DNA from: Borreliella chilensis
GTDB lineage: Bacteria > Spirochaetota > Spirochaetia > Borreliales > Borreliaceae
Direction: 5' to 3'
Assembly (NCBI GenBank): GCA_000808095.1
Contig: CP009912.1
Span: 1-54,418, forward strand
DNA: 54,418 nt
The notes below the pieces were generated by a model. That model ran no database searches. It was not told the DNA's origin and saw only the letters and a program-made list of their open reading frames with translations. The stretch's first letter is position 1, and every line of letters begins with the position of its first letter. Positions 8,372 through 16,993 of this stretch are shown here, piece after piece. A program made the translations under genes and the position numbers.

Positions 8372-9000
8372 AAATGAACAAAAAGATACCAAAATTTTTA
8401 GAAAATACCCAAATTGAAAAGTTCATCTACAATGAACTTGATTACAAAAAAGAGATCTTAAGAGAATTAAAAGAACTGCTTGAAAACTTTGGGACAATCA
8501 ATGTTAAAGACAGTATTAACTCAAAATATATTGCACTACTGATGCTTTCAATATTTAATGCATTTCACTTTAAAAAAGAACTAGATAAAAATCTTGTTAA
8601 CTCTTTAGACGCTATTATTTTTGCTATCAAATATATTGGAACTGACGAGAGCTTTATTGTACTCTTTAAAGCCTTTTTACACGCAAATGTAGAAGTTAGC
8701 TCAAATGAAAGCGCTCCAGGCGAAATAACAATAAAACTACTTGAAAACATTAAGTCTCCAATTGAATTTAATATTGCAGCAAGAAACCAAAACAAACTAA
8801 AAAAAATAACTGCAAAACACAGAAGATTAAAAAAAGATCTGGTTTCTAGCTATATGCCAAAAGATTACAAAAATTCAGTATATGAATTTATTAAAATATT
8901 AATTCCTATAGGAAGAGTAGTAAAAATCATAGACAAAGAACAAATAGAAATAAAAAGTACAAGAACAAGAAAACTTTACAAAGCAGATTATTTTTTTTGA
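8368..9000 (+). CDS. DUF735 phage tail protein, I-like (BBA10)
   Basis: 210 residues, overlapping the J-like gene by four bases (ATGA). It matches Borrelia DUF735. Its place directly after J fits phage tail protein I, which links the wedge to the tail fibre. Residues 1-60 are helical; the C-terminus is strongly basic (RTRKLYKADYFF). There is no signal peptide. Confidence 0.7.
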   Translation: MKMNKKIPKFLENTQIEKFIYNELDYKKEILRELKELLENFGTINVKDSINSKYIALLMLSIFNAFHFKKELDKNLVNSLDAIIFAIKYIGTDESFIVLFKAFLHANVEVSSNESAPGEITIKLLENIKSPIEFNIAARNQNKLKKITAKHRRLKKDLVSSYMPKDYKNSVYEFIKILIPIGRVVKIIDKEQIEIKSTRTRKLYKADYFF

Positions 9001-9056
9001 TCTACTAAATTATAAATAACACTTTACAATTAATAAAAAATTTAAAAGGAGAATAT

Positions 9057-10091
9057 ATGAATACTAATGAAACACAAGAGAGTGTACAAATAAAAGATTT
9101 AAACAGAAAAACAAAAGTTAATCAAAGCGATCTTATTCCTATTGACGACATAATAGAAGATACTTGCGCAATCACATATAAACATCTCCTAGAACAAATA
9201 CAAGACGATACATTTTACAATAACGAATTTCACTACTTTAAAAAAGTAATAAAAGAAATAATTAGCAAAGAACTTTTAGAAAACAAAGAATATATAAAGG
9301 ATATCTACATTAAAGTAATCTCTCAACTTTTAGGACTAAACACACCACTTGACAATATAGACTTTGATACTGTTTTTAGAAAAGTTAAATCTACGCTTAT
9401 TTCAAGCTTAAAGCACACAAATACAAAATTGTCTTCAAATAAAATTTCAATTTACAACTCAACCACAAAAGATCTTGAACTTATTCAATTTGAAATCTTA
9501 ATTGAGAGTTTAAAAGAAGTTCTTGCAGAAAAATCTGAAATAAATCAACTCAAAAGTAACTTAGTGAATTATTTAAAAATAAACGAATTTATAGATAAAT
9601 TCCAAAACTCTTTCAAATCAATACCTAAAAAAACTTTTGATACAAAAAATGAACAACTTGTAAGTTGCTACCAAAACGGTATTCCGCAAATTGTAGACAT
9701 TCCTATTTGGTGGCAAGGCAAACCTCGTGACTTTGGGGGACTACACACAATAGTTGACGACACTGTAATAATGGAATACCAATACAAAAACAAAGCAACA
9801 ACTATTGTGTTGAAAAACAAAAGTAGTGTATCAATCATAATAAACGAAGAATACAAAGACGATTACATTTACTTACAAATTGATGCAGAAATTAGACATT
9901 CAAACGAGACAGAAAATCATAATAAACAATTTTACCTTCAGTTTGAAAAAAGCTCTACCAAAATACTAATAGCCTCATTTTCTTCGCAGAACATTCACAC
10001 ACTTAAAACACCAATTTACAATGGTTGGTACTTCGTTGGATCAGGCAGTTTAAACAAAGTACAGTCATTACCAATACTAAATAAAGTATAA
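9057..10091 (+). CDS. DUF685 phage structural protein, possible tail fibre (BBA11)
   Basis: 344 residues, AAAGGAGAATAT before ATG 9057. Matches Borrelia DUF685. The N-terminus (KTKVNQSDLIPIDDIIEDT ... ITYKHLLEQI) resembles the short start module of many phage fibre and structural proteins. A helical middle is followed by a beta-rich end (about 235-344). Position after the I-like gene and before the holin genes fits a tail fibre or receptor-binding role, but this is inferred from order. Confidence 0.65.
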   Translation: MNTNETQESVQIKDLNRKTKVNQSDLIPIDDIIEDTCAITYKHLLEQIQDDTFYNNEFHYFKKVIKEIISKELLENKEYIKDIYIKVISQLLGLNTPLDNIDFDTVFRKVKSTLISSLKHTNTKLSSNKISIYNSTTKDLELIQFEILIESLKEVLAEKSEINQLKSNLVNYLKINEFIDKFQNSFKSIPKKTFDTKNEQLVSCYQNGIPQIVDIPIWWQGKPRDFGGLHTIVDDTVIMEYQYKNKATTIVLKNKSSVSIIINEEYKDDYIYLQIDAEIRHSNETENHNKQFYLQFEKSSTKILIASFSSQNIHTLKTPIYNGWYFVGSGSLNKVQSLPILNKV

Positions 10092-10115
10092 AAATAAATT
10101 TAAAAGGAGATATTT

Positions 10116-10295
10116 ATGGATACAATACTTATTTTTTTGTCAACAATTGACAATACAAAACTAATTATATTAGGGGGATTTAGCGTGTTGGCAATAATGC
10201 CAATGATTTCAGCAATAAAGCCGCAGTTTAGAGAAAGTTTAAAATCTTTTGTAAAAAAACTCCTTAAAAAAACAAATAAAAAGGAAACAAAATGA
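10116..10295 (+). CDS. blyA: BlyA-like holin, short (BBA12)
   Basis: 59 residues. ATG 10116 follows AAAAGGAGATATTT. It has one hydrophobic segment (about residues 16-36) and a lysine-rich tail, the plan of the cp32 BlyA holin. The stop overlaps the next start (ATGA, 10292-10295), so translation is probably coupled with the BlyB-like gene. Holins make pores in the inner membrane at the end of a phage cycle. Confidence 0.7.
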   Translation: MDTILIFLSTIDNTKLIILGGFSVLAIMPMISAIKPQFRESLKSFVKKLLKKTNKKETK

Positions 10296-10705
10296 ACAGT
10301 AAAATAAATATCAACTCTGGGCTTGAAGCTTTAAACAATTTATATGATTTTTTTAAAAGTAGTGATTCTCCAACAGAAATCAAAGTTGAAAAAGGAATAT
10401 ATTTAGGACTCAATCTCTACAACCTAATAATGAGCATCTACAAAGACAAAATCAATAGCATTGAAAAAGAAGAGTCAATCAAAATATTAAATGATATTGA
10501 AAATGTTAATAATAAAATTACTCAACTTATATCAAGCATTAATGACGAGAGAGACATAAGCATCATTGAATCTTTAAGAGCAGAAAGAAATGAATTAATG
10601 GCAAGCAAATCAAAAGCACTACAAGATCAAATAAAAGAATTCTCAAAAGAATCAGACAATAGCGCTCAAAACAAAGATCTAAAAGGAGATAAAATTGAAA
10701 ATTAA
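10292..10705 (+). CDS. blyB: BlyB-like holin accessory protein (BBA13)
   Basis: 137 residues, soluble and mostly helical, with a coiled-coil stretch (about 60-125) and no signal peptide. It follows the BlyA-like gene with a four-base overlap, as in the cp32 blyAB pair, where BlyB stabilises the haemolytic activity of BlyA. The 3' end overlaps the TTG start of the next gene by 11 bases. Confidence 0.7.
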   Translation: MNSKININSGLEALNNLYDFFKSSDSPTEIKVEKGIYLGLNLYNLIMSIYKDKINSIEKEESIKILNDIENVNNKITQLISSINDERDISIIESLRAERNELMASKSKALQDQIKEFSKESDNSAQNKDLKGDKIEN

Positions 10706-11060
10706 ACATTCCCCTTTTTTGTTTTTATTAAACACACTTATAATTTTTTCATGCTCTACAATAGCAAGACTTCCGGAAGAGCCACCGAACCCAAAATCGT
10801 CAACATTAAAGGCTTTAAGCTTATACGAAGCGCATCTTTCAAGCTATATTATGTACTTGCAAACATTTCTTGTGAAGACTAAACAAAAAGTAAATAACAA
10901 AAATTACCCTGAATTTAAACTTTTTGACACTAGCAAATTAGAAAAAGATCAAACTTTAAAATCAATCAAAACAAATATTGCTAATTTAAAAAATCACATT
11001 GACAAAATAAAACCAATTGCAACACAAGTTTACAAAAAATACTCAAAAAACGTACCTTAA
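10695..11060 (+). CDS. OrfD lipoprotein of the lysis cluster (BBA14)
   Basis: 121 residues. The TTG start at 10695 is set by AAAAGGAGAT just upstream. The signal peptide ends in the lipobox IIFSC (Cys20), followed by a proline-rich stretch (PEEPPNP) and a helical body. It belongs to the family called OrfD on lp54 and cp32. A small lipoprotein with a proline-rich linker right after the holin pair is the arrangement of outer-membrane spanins in Gram-negative phages. Spanin function is my inference. Confidence 0.75.
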   Translation: MKIKHSPFLFLLNTLIIFSCSTIARLPEEPPNPKSSTLKALSLYEAHLSSYIMYLQTFLVKTKQKVNNKNYPEFKLFDTSKLEKDQTLKSIKTNIANLKNHIDKIKPIATQVYKKYSKNVP

Positions 11061-11085
11061 AGTCATTTAACTTTTATTTTTTCCT

Positions 11086-11110
11086 AAAGTCCCAATTGTG
11101 GGACTTTTTT
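11086..11110 (+). terminator. Rho-independent terminator of the lysis operon
   Basis: AAAGTCCCA (11086-11094), loop ATTG, TGGGACTTT (11099-11107), then more T. It shields the phage operon from ospAB. Confidence 0.85.
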
Positions 11111-11160
11111 AATAAAAATTAGATAGTTGCTCTACACCTAATTATAAGTTAGGTATTATT

Positions 11161-11216
11161 ATCATTTTATTTTTTTTCAATTTTCTATTTGTTATTTATT
11201 AATCTTATACTATAAT
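11161..11216 (+). promoter_or_regulatory. ospAB promoter with upstream T-rich element
   Basis: -35 TTGTTA (11189-11194), 16-base spacer, -10 TATAAT (11211-11216), closely matching the mapped B. burgdorferi ospAB promoter. A T-rich tract (11167-11190) directly upstream corresponds to the element reported to be needed for full ospAB expression. The operon is on in unfed ticks and culture and turned down, through RpoS, in the mammal. Confidence 0.85.
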
Positions 11217-11264
11217 TATACTTGTATTAAATTATATTAATATAATATAAAAGGAGAATATATT

Positions 11265-12074
11265 ATGAAAAGATATTTATTGGGAATAGGTCTAATATTA
11301 GCCTTAATAGCATGTAAGCAAAATGTTAGCAGCCTAGATGATAAAAACAGCGTTTCAGTAAGTTTGCCTGGTGAAATCAAGGTTCTTGTAAGCAAAGAAA
11401 AAGACAAAGATGGCAAATACAGCCTAATGTCAATAATAGACAAAATTGAGCTAAAAGGAACTTCTGACAAAAATAATGGATCTGGAATACTTGAGGGTGT
11501 AAAATCTGACAAAAGTCAAGTAAAATTAACAGTTTCTAATGATCTAGCTCAAACTACACTTGAAATTTTCCAAGAAGATGGCAAAACATTTATGTCAAGA
11601 AAAGTAAATTCTAAAGACAAATCATCAATCGAAGAAAAATTTAACGCAAAAGGCGAATTATCCGAAAAAATAATGGTAAGAGCAAACGGTACCAGACTTG
11701 AACACACAGAAATAAAAAGCGATGGAACCGGAAAAGCTAAAGAAATTTTAAAAGACTTTACTCTTGAAGGAACTCTAGCTGCTAACAAAACAACATTAAA
11801 AGTTGAAGAATCAAGTGTTACTTTAATTAAGCACATTGAAAAATCTGGAGAAATAAAAGTAGAGCTTAAGGACACTGCTGGTCAAAAATCTGGGAATTGG
11901 GATGCAGCTAGTAGAGCTTTAACAATTATTGTTAACAACAAATACATTTCACAACTTGTATTTACAAAACAAGATACAATAACTTACCAGAAATACGACA
12001 CAGCCGGCACCAAACTTGAAGGTACAGCAGTTGAAATCAAAACTCTTGCTGAACTTAAAAACACTTTAAAATAA
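11265..12074 (+). CDS. ospA: Outer surface protein A
   Basis: 269 residues. Begins [20 protein letters not shown], the conserved OspA signal with lipobox (Cys17). It carries the family segments [24 protein letters not shown] and RANGTRLE and ends LAELKNTLK. It is a lipidated surface protein of one long beta sheet that binds the tick gut receptor TROSPA. AAAGGAGAATAT precedes the ATG. Many positions differ from B31 OspA (e.g. [39 protein letters not shown]), and the C-terminal half, which carries the main protective epitopes, is unusual. ospB follows after nine bases. Confidence 0.97.
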   Translation: MKRYLLGIGLILALIACKQNVSSLDDKNSVSVSLPGEIKVLVSKEKDKDGKYSLMSIIDKIELKGTSDKNNGSGILEGVKSDKSQVKLTVSNDLAQTTLEIFQEDGKTFMSRKVNSKDKSSIEEKFNAKGELSEKIMVRANGTRLEHTEIKSDGTGKAKEILKDFTLEGTLAANKTTLKVEESSVTLIKHIEKSGEIKVELKDTAGQKSGNWDAASRALTIIVNNKYISQLVFTKQDTITYQKYDTAGTKLEGTAVEIKTLAELKNTLK

Positions 12075-12083
12075 GGAGAATTT

Positions 12084-12974
12084 ATGAAAAAATATTTACT
12101 AGGATTTGCCTTGGCAATAACTTTAATAGCATGTGCACAAAAAGGCGCTGATCCAAAAAATACTTCTACTCAAGAATATAATGATCAAGAAATTATAGAC
12201 ACCAGCAACAAGGGTGATGTAACAACTTTGCCTTTGACAACAGAAGACTCAGTACCTTTATTTAATGGCACTGAAATTTTCATAAGTAAAGAAAAAAATC
12301 AGGCTGGTAAACATACTTTAAGAGCAATAGTTGACAATGTTGTACTTAAAGGGACTTCTGACAAAAATACTGGCGCTGGACAACTTGAAGGTTTTAAAGC
12401 TGATAAAAGTAAAACAACAATATTAATTTCTGATGATCTAAATACAATAACCATAGAAGAATATAATGTAAGTGACAAAAAAATCTCAAGCAAAGTTCTT
12501 ATAAAACATGGGTCAATAACAGAAGAAAATTACAAAGCTAATAAACTAGACTCAAAAAAATTAACAAGAGCAAACGAAACTACCCTTGAATATTTAGAAA
12601 TGACAGATGCTGACAATGCTCAAAGAGCATTAGAAACTCTAAAAAATGGAATTAAGCTTGAAGGAAACCTTGTAGGTGGAAAAACTAGTTTAACAATAAA
12701 AGAAGGTAGCGTTACCTTAACAAAAGAAATTGAAAAAGATGGAAAAGTAAAAATGTTTTTGAAGGATACTGCAAGTTCTAATAATAAAACAGGGGTATGG
12801 CAAGAAGCTACTGGTACTTTAACAATTAGTGCTGATAGCAAAAAAACTAAAAATATTGTGTTCTTAACAGATGGTACAATTACTGTACAAAAATATGACG
12901 CAGCAGGTTCTGTCCTTGAAGGCAACCCAATTGTAATTAAAGATCTTACAGAACTTAAAAACACTTTAAAATAA
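12084..12974 (+). CDS. ospB: Outer surface protein B
   Basis: 296 residues, start ATG 12084 with the AAGGAGAAT site that begins at the ospA stop codon. Lipobox LIACA (Cys17), a variable linker (about 20-60) rich in T, D and N, then the OspA-like fold with [32 protein letters not shown] and a C-terminal LTELKNTLK. OspB is a tick-phase adhesin cotranscribed with OspA. It is intact here, whereas ospB is missing in some species. The last eight codons are identical to those of ospA. Confidence 0.95.
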   Translation: MKKYLLGFALAITLIACAQKGADPKNTSTQEYNDQEIIDTSNKGDVTTLPLTTEDSVPLFNGTEIFISKEKNQAGKHTLRAIVDNVVLKGTSDKNTGAGQLEGFKADKSKTTILISDDLNTITIEEYNVSDKKISSKVLIKHGSITEENYKANKLDSKKLTRANETTLEYLEMTDADNAQRALETLKNGIKLEGNLVGGKTSLTIKEGSVTLTKEIEKDGKVKMFLKDTASSNNKTGVWQEATGTLTISADSKKTKNIVFLTDGTITVQKYDAAGSVLEGNPIVIKDLTELKNTLK

Positions 12975-13075
12975 AATATATAAACAACCAACTACATTGG
13001 CTAATGCCTTTGTAGGCAGTTGTTTATTACAACTTAAAAATTGAATTTATATATTTTTCAATTTGTTACTTCTGG

Positions 13076-13099
13076 AAAAAGCCTCTTAGAAGGCTTTTT
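13076..13099 (+). terminator. Terminator after ospAB
   Basis: AAAAAGCCT (13076-13084), six-base loop, AGGCTTTTT (13091-13099). A smaller hairpin (GCCTTTGTAGGC, about 13007-13018) lies just before it. Confidence 0.8.
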
Positions 13100-13240
13100 C
13101 TCTTGTAAAAATAAAAATCACAACACAAAGCAAATCGAAACATTTAAGCCTTTAAAAGAATAAAACTCTTTAGAAACACCAAAATAAAGCATAACCCTTA
13201 TTGAAAATTAAGATATTCAAAATCAAAATAAAAAGTTCTA

Positions 13241-13434
13241 ATGAAACTAAATATATTTCTAGAATTAAGAAAACTAATGGGGCTAAATCCTTCACCCAAG
13301 CCTAATCTTGAATGAAGGATAAATAAATAAAATAATTGAAATTCTTAATAAAATTAAACCCATTGCTAGTAAGCTCACTATTTTAAATAAAAAATTAAAG
13401 CGTAAAAATAATTTTCTCTTAATATAAGTACATT
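13241..13434 (+). pseudogene. Possible decayed small gene between ospB and the replication genes
   Basis: An ATG at 13241 opens 24 codons that end in TGA (13313-13315). A second frame just beyond encodes about 30 more residues, including IIEILNKIKPIASKL, similar in feel to the end of the OrfD lipoprotein (HIDKIKPIATQV). There is no ribosome site. The whole gap 12975-13602 has no intact gene. This may be a gene remnant; confidence is low. Confidence 0.25.
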
Positions 13435-13469
13435 ATTTATTATATTTTATTACAAAATCATGCTTTTGT

Positions 13470-13547
13470 AAAGTTTATTTAATAAATATTTGTTAAATAA
13501 ACTTTTTTTATATTTTTTCTTAAAAAATGCTTTACTTTTTTAAGAAA
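13470..13547. promoter_or_regulatory. Two perfect inverted repeats upstream of the replication gene (putative origin region)
   Basis: First: AAAGTTTATTTAA (13470-13482) with its complement at 13493-13505. Second: TTTCTTAAAAAA (13516-13527) with its complement at 13536-13547. They lie 55-130 bases before the PF57/62 gene. In Borrelia plasmids the minimal origin maps to the replication gene and the adjacent non-coding DNA, which carries such repeats. They could be initiator-binding sites or operators. Confidence 0.55.
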
Positions 13548-13602
13548 CTGTACTATTAATTAATTTAGAATTAAAGAAACTACTTATATTAGGAGTATAA
13601 AA

Positions 13603-14796
13603 TTGAAAACATCAAAGCAAAAATCACTAAACACTACAAAAAAAGGAAAAAAAACTACAAAGAACTTCCAACATAACTTGATTGTATTAATCTCTACCCT
13701 CAACTTTATAAACTCAAACTTTAAAAAATATACACAAAAAAACATACTTTATTTTTTAAATAAAAACCTTGAAAGAAATAAACAAAAACCCATAAAACTA
13801 AAAACACTACAAAACTATTTATACATACTAGAGAAAAAAATTAAAGTCACACTAAACTACTGTAAACATTTGGGTAAAAATTCTGGAAGTGAAACTTATT
13901 ATAAACTTAAATACGAAAAAACAAAATGCTATTCAGCAATTAACAAACATTTTAAGGAAAAAACAAACAACGAAATCAATGAATTTACGCAAAGAATAAA
14001 CAAGTTTAATCAAATAAATAGCAGTGTTAAATGGGAGTGTATTAATAATACTAATAATATATATAAATATAAAGAATATAGAAATATACACAAAAATTTC
14101 GAAAAAACAACAACAGACATGCTAAAAAAATATTTAAGCAAATGTAACTTCAAAACAGAGATTCCATCAATAATAATGGATTTAAAAACAACACACGAAA
14201 CAAAAATATACCATTTGAGAAATTTAAAACACATTGAAAATGATCTTAAAGAAACAGATCCTAAGGATATTGAAAAGCATCTAATAAGTGAAATAAAAGC
14301 AAATGTGAACAATCCAGGATACTTGTGTAAGTTTTTTAAGAACAATGGTTACAAAAAAGTAATCAGCAAAATAAAAAAAACAAACAATAAATACAAAAAC
14401 AAAAAAGAAATTTTAAAAAGAATACTCAAAGAGAAAGTAAAAGAATTGGAAAATGAGCAATATAAAAAAGAAGATCTTGAGAAGTTTTTCAACAAAACAT
14501 ACGAAATTTACAAAATAAAACCCCATTTCATAATAGAATATAAAAAATATCCAGACTTGGATAAATTGATTAAAAAGGCAAGAACAGAAGCTTCTAAAAT
14601 TCAAGACAAAATGATAAAGCTCAAAAGTATAAAAAACAACATTTTTAGTATATTATTAGAACAGTTGAGGCATAAAGTAGATTGCGATAAACTAATTCCT
14701 ACTTTAAAGAAATTCATTGAGAATGAGCCTGATCTTAAATATAGCAAGGTATTTGATAATTCCTACTATAATAATTTGATTAAAATAGTGGGCTAA
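13603..14796 (+). CDS. PF57/62 plasmid replication protein (BBA18)
   Basis: 397 residues, very lysine- and asparagine-rich, with the typical N-terminus of the family (KTSKQKSLN ... QHNLIVLISTLNFIN) and the segments KTLQNYLYILEKKIKVTLNY and GSETYYKLKY. TTG start at 13603 behind TTAGGAG. PF57/62 proteins are needed for autonomous replication of Borrelia plasmids and are thought to be the initiator. It is the first gene of the set PF57/62, PF50, PF32, PF49, whose sequence types set plasmid compatibility. Confidence 0.9.
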   Translation: MKTSKQKSLNTTKKGKKTTKNFQHNLIVLISTLNFINSNFKKYTQKNILYFLNKNLERNKQKPIKLKTLQNYLYILEKKIKVTLNYCKHLGKNSGSETYYKLKYEKTKCYSAINKHFKEKTNNEINEFTQRINKFNQINSSVKWECINNTNNIYKYKEYRNIHKNFEKTTTDMLKKYLSKCNFKTEIPSIIMDLKTTHETKIYHLRNLKHIENDLKETDPKDIEKHLISEIKANVNNPGYLCKFFKNNGYKKVISKIKKTNNKYKNKKEILKRILKEKVKELENEQYKKEDLEKFFNKTYEIYKIKPHFIIEYKKYPDLDKLIKKARTEASKIQDKMIKLKSIKNNIFSILLEQLRHKVDCDKLIPTLKKFIENEPDLKYSKVFDNSYYNNLIKIVG

Positions 14797-14843
14797 AAAG
14801 AGAATGTATAGTTTGGTTCTACTATTAAGGAAAAAGGAAAAAA

Positions 14844-15428
14844 ATGACGGCTTTACTTGAACGATTAAAGCAAAAACAAAAAGAGTTAAAATTAAACTTA
14901 GATGATAAATCAAAATTCAAGAAAGAAAAAAAGACCAATGTCTTTTCTAAGATTGAGGAGGTTAAAGGTAGAAAAATATATCATACTAAAATATTCAACG
15001 ACTTTTATACATTTGGAATAAGCAAAAATGAACCCACGAAATTCTTCATTTCTCTAAGAGGAATCTTTAATATAGAAGACATAAGTATGTTTCATTTGTT
15101 CTCCTTAAGAGAAGATGATGAATTTATAGGAATTTATTACGGGATAAGAAAACTTGATAAAGCTTTCATTGTAAAGAATTTTAACAAAAAAGAGACTTAT
15201 ACACTGAGAAAATGTGAATATATCGAATTTAAGTTCAAAAAAGGCTCTGTTTTTTGCTATTTAAATGGTCTTCACATTTTACTTAAGAAGGATAAGATTA
15301 ATAGCTCCTATTACAATACACTTTTAAATATTATTCTGGAATTAGAAACGGAACTCTACATTTTTTATAACAAAAAATTATCAAAAGGGGGGATTATTCC
15401 GGAATGGATAAAAAAGAGACAAAAGTAA
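14844..15428 (+). CDS. PF50 plasmid maintenance protein (BBA19)
   Basis: 194 residues. AAGGAAAAAGGAAAAA precedes ATG 14844. Begins with a charged LLERLKQKQKELKLNL helix typical of the Borrelia PF50 family. It lies between the replication gene and parA and overlaps parA by 25 bases. The role of PF50 is not well defined; it is a constant member of the maintenance locus and is thought to aid replication or partition. Confidence 0.85.
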   Translation: MTALLERLKQKQKELKLNLDDKSKFKKEKKTNVFSKIEEVKGRKIYHTKIFNDFYTFGISKNEPTKFFISLRGIFNIEDISMFHLFSLREDDEFIGIYYGIRKLDKAFIVKNFNKKETYTLRKCEYIEFKFKKGSVFCYLNGLHILLKKDKINSSYYNTLLNIILELETELYIFYNKKLSKGGIIPEWIKKRQK

Positions 15429-16156
15429 TAACAGTAGCAAGTATAAAAGGTGGTGTTGGAAAGAGTACAACAAGTTTAATTTTTGCCACATTACTTTCGA
15501 TCAAATCTAAAGTTCTTTTAATAGATATTGATACGCAAGCTTCAACAACAAGTTATTTTTTTAATAAAATTAAGGATTATAGTGTAGACCTAATAAACAG
15601 AAATATATATGAGGTATTAATATCAAATTTACATATAGACAATTCATTGATAGAGATTAACAAAAATTTAGATTTAATTCCAAGCTATTTAACATTACAC
15701 AAATTTAATTCAGAATCTATTCCATATAAAGAATTTAAATTAAAAGAGCAGCTAAAGTTGCTTAGCAATCATTATGATTATATAATACTTGATACAAATC
15801 CCAGTTTAGATTTTACGTTAACAAATGCTCTTGTATGCAGTAATTATATAATAATACCAATAACAGCAGAAAAATGGGCAGTTGAAAGTTTAGATTTGTT
15901 TACTTTTTTTATGAACAAGTTGCTATTAACTTTACCAGTATATTTAATCAATACTAAATTTAAAAAAAACAATACTCATAAAGAACTTTTAAAGATTTTA
16001 GAGAAAAATAGTAATTTTTTAGGAACAATATCTGAGAGAGAGGATTTGAATAGAAGAATAGCTAAAAACGACGGATTCGATTTGACAAAGGATTACATAA
16101 TAGAGTACAAAAACACGCTTAAAGCCTTTTTGAATAAATCAGGTTACGTACACTAA
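15404..16156 (+). CDS. parA: PF32 ParA-type partition ATPase (BBA20)
   Basis: 250 residues. Deviant Walker A KGGVGKST (15-22), Walker A' LLIDIDTQAST (about 44-54) and Walker B YIILDTNPSLD (about 125-135) mark a ParA/MinD-type ATPase without an N-terminal DNA-binding domain. PF32 moves plasmid copies apart, and its sequence type defines plasmid compatibility group in Borrelia, so it is the best gene for confirming lp54 identity. The start lies inside the PF50 gene behind AGGGGGGATT. Confidence 0.95.
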   Translation: MDKKETKVITVASIKGGVGKSTTSLIFATLLSIKSKVLLIDIDTQASTTSYFFNKIKDYSVDLINRNIYEVLISNLHIDNSLIEINKNLDLIPSYLTLHKFNSESIPYKEFKLKEQLKLLSNHYDYIILDTNPSLDFTLTNALVCSNYIIIPITAEKWAVESLDLFTFFMNKLLLTLPVYLINTKFKKNNTHKELLKILEKNSNFLGTISEREDLNRRIAKNDGFDLTKDYIIEYKNTLKAFLNKSGYVH

Positions 16157-16185
16157 GTGTACTCAATTGTAAAGGAGGATTATAA

Positions 16186-16731
16186 GTGGATATAAAGATA
16201 AATAAAAGAAATTTATCTGATAGTGTTAGAGAAGAAGAACAAGTGCTTGTTCATTATAATAAGCTTAAAGAAAAATTAAATATCAATTTCCAAAAAGAAA
16301 TTTTTTGTAAATTAGAGGCAATGAAAGTTTTAAAAGAAATTAAAGATAAAGAATATTACAAGTTGGACAACTATTCTAGTTTTGATGATTTTGCAAAAGA
16401 TTATAGGCTTGCAAGAACTCAAACTTATAAGTATCTTAAAATTGCAACAGCAATAGAAGAGGGATTGATTGAAGAAAAATATGTGGTTAAAAATGGAATC
16501 AATGAGACAATCTGTTTGCTTAAAACAAAAGAGGGTCCAAATTTAAGAAAATCCAACCAAAATCCAATAAAACCACTAAGATTTCAGCTTAAGAAAGAAG
16601 AATCTTATTCTTTTTATAAAAAAAATGCCAAGCTTACGAGTTTTCTTTTGGAAAAAATTTTTTTTGAGGAAAAAGATTTTTTATTAAAAATCATTGAAGA
16701 ATTTAAAAATTCAAAGTGTAAACAAAAATGA
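16186..16731 (+). CDS. PF49 partition protein, ParB-like role (BBA21)
   Basis: 181 residues from GTG 16186, preceded by AAAGGAGGATTATAA. Matches the Borrelia PF49 family, with FDDFAKDYRLARTQTYKYLKIA (residues about 66-87) resembling a helix-turn-helix. It is the fourth gene of the maintenance locus and probably acts as the DNA-binding partner of ParA. The centromere site is not known; the inverted repeats just downstream (16785-16875) are candidates. Confidence 0.85.
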   Translation: MDIKINKRNLSDSVREEEQVLVHYNKLKEKLNINFQKEIFCKLEAMKVLKEIKDKEYYKLDNYSSFDDFAKDYRLARTQTYKYLKIATAIEEGLIEEKYVVKNGINETICLLKTKEGPNLRKSNQNPIKPLRFQLKKEESYSFYKKNAKLTSFLLEKIFFEEKDFLLKIIEEFKNSKCKQK

Positions 16732-16740
16732 AATATTTAT

Positions 16741-16769
16741 TTGCAAAACTTGAAAAGTTAGTGTATACT
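16741..16769 (+). promoter_or_regulatory. Sigma-70-like promoter for a candidate small RNA
   Basis: -35 TTGCAA (16741-16746), 17-base spacer, -10 TATACT (16764-16769). No ORF with a ribosome site starts in the next 200 bases before the hairpin at 16825-16875. Confidence 0.6.
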
Positions 16770-16775
16770 TTATAG

Positions 16776-16880
16776 GTACAGACTGACACGCAATGTGTCG
16801 CTCTTAATATAAGGACCTGTTACCTTAAAGGGTTTATTGGAAATTCTTTACAAGAATTTCCAATAAACCCTTTAACTTTT
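16776..16880 (+). ncRNA. Candidate small RNA downstream of PF49
   Basis: A promoter (16741-16769) is followed within about 105 bases by a 24-base perfect stem-loop (16825-16848 with 16852-16875, loop TAC) ending in CTTTAACTTTT. Near the 5' end is a short stem, GACAC (16785-16789) with GTGTC (16795-16799). The unit is a free-standing transcript of about 100 bases with structure at both ends and no coding frame. It may be a small RNA for plasmid copy control or partition. The alternative is that the long palindrome is simply the terminator of the partition operon or a centromere site. Confidence 0.5.
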
Positions 16881-16993
16881 GATGTAAAATTTTCAATTTT
16901 TAGCAACGACTTTAGAAAAATTTAGAAAAGTATTTACAAAACATAAATTTTTTTATACTATAGTATTAGTAAAAACTTATATTAAGGGTTAAG

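Noticed and set aside
12975..13602. Insertion sequence or transposase remnant in the ospB-rep gap
   Set aside because: No transposase motif or terminal inverted repeats bounding a unit; the inverted repeats found are close to the replication gene and fit an origin better.
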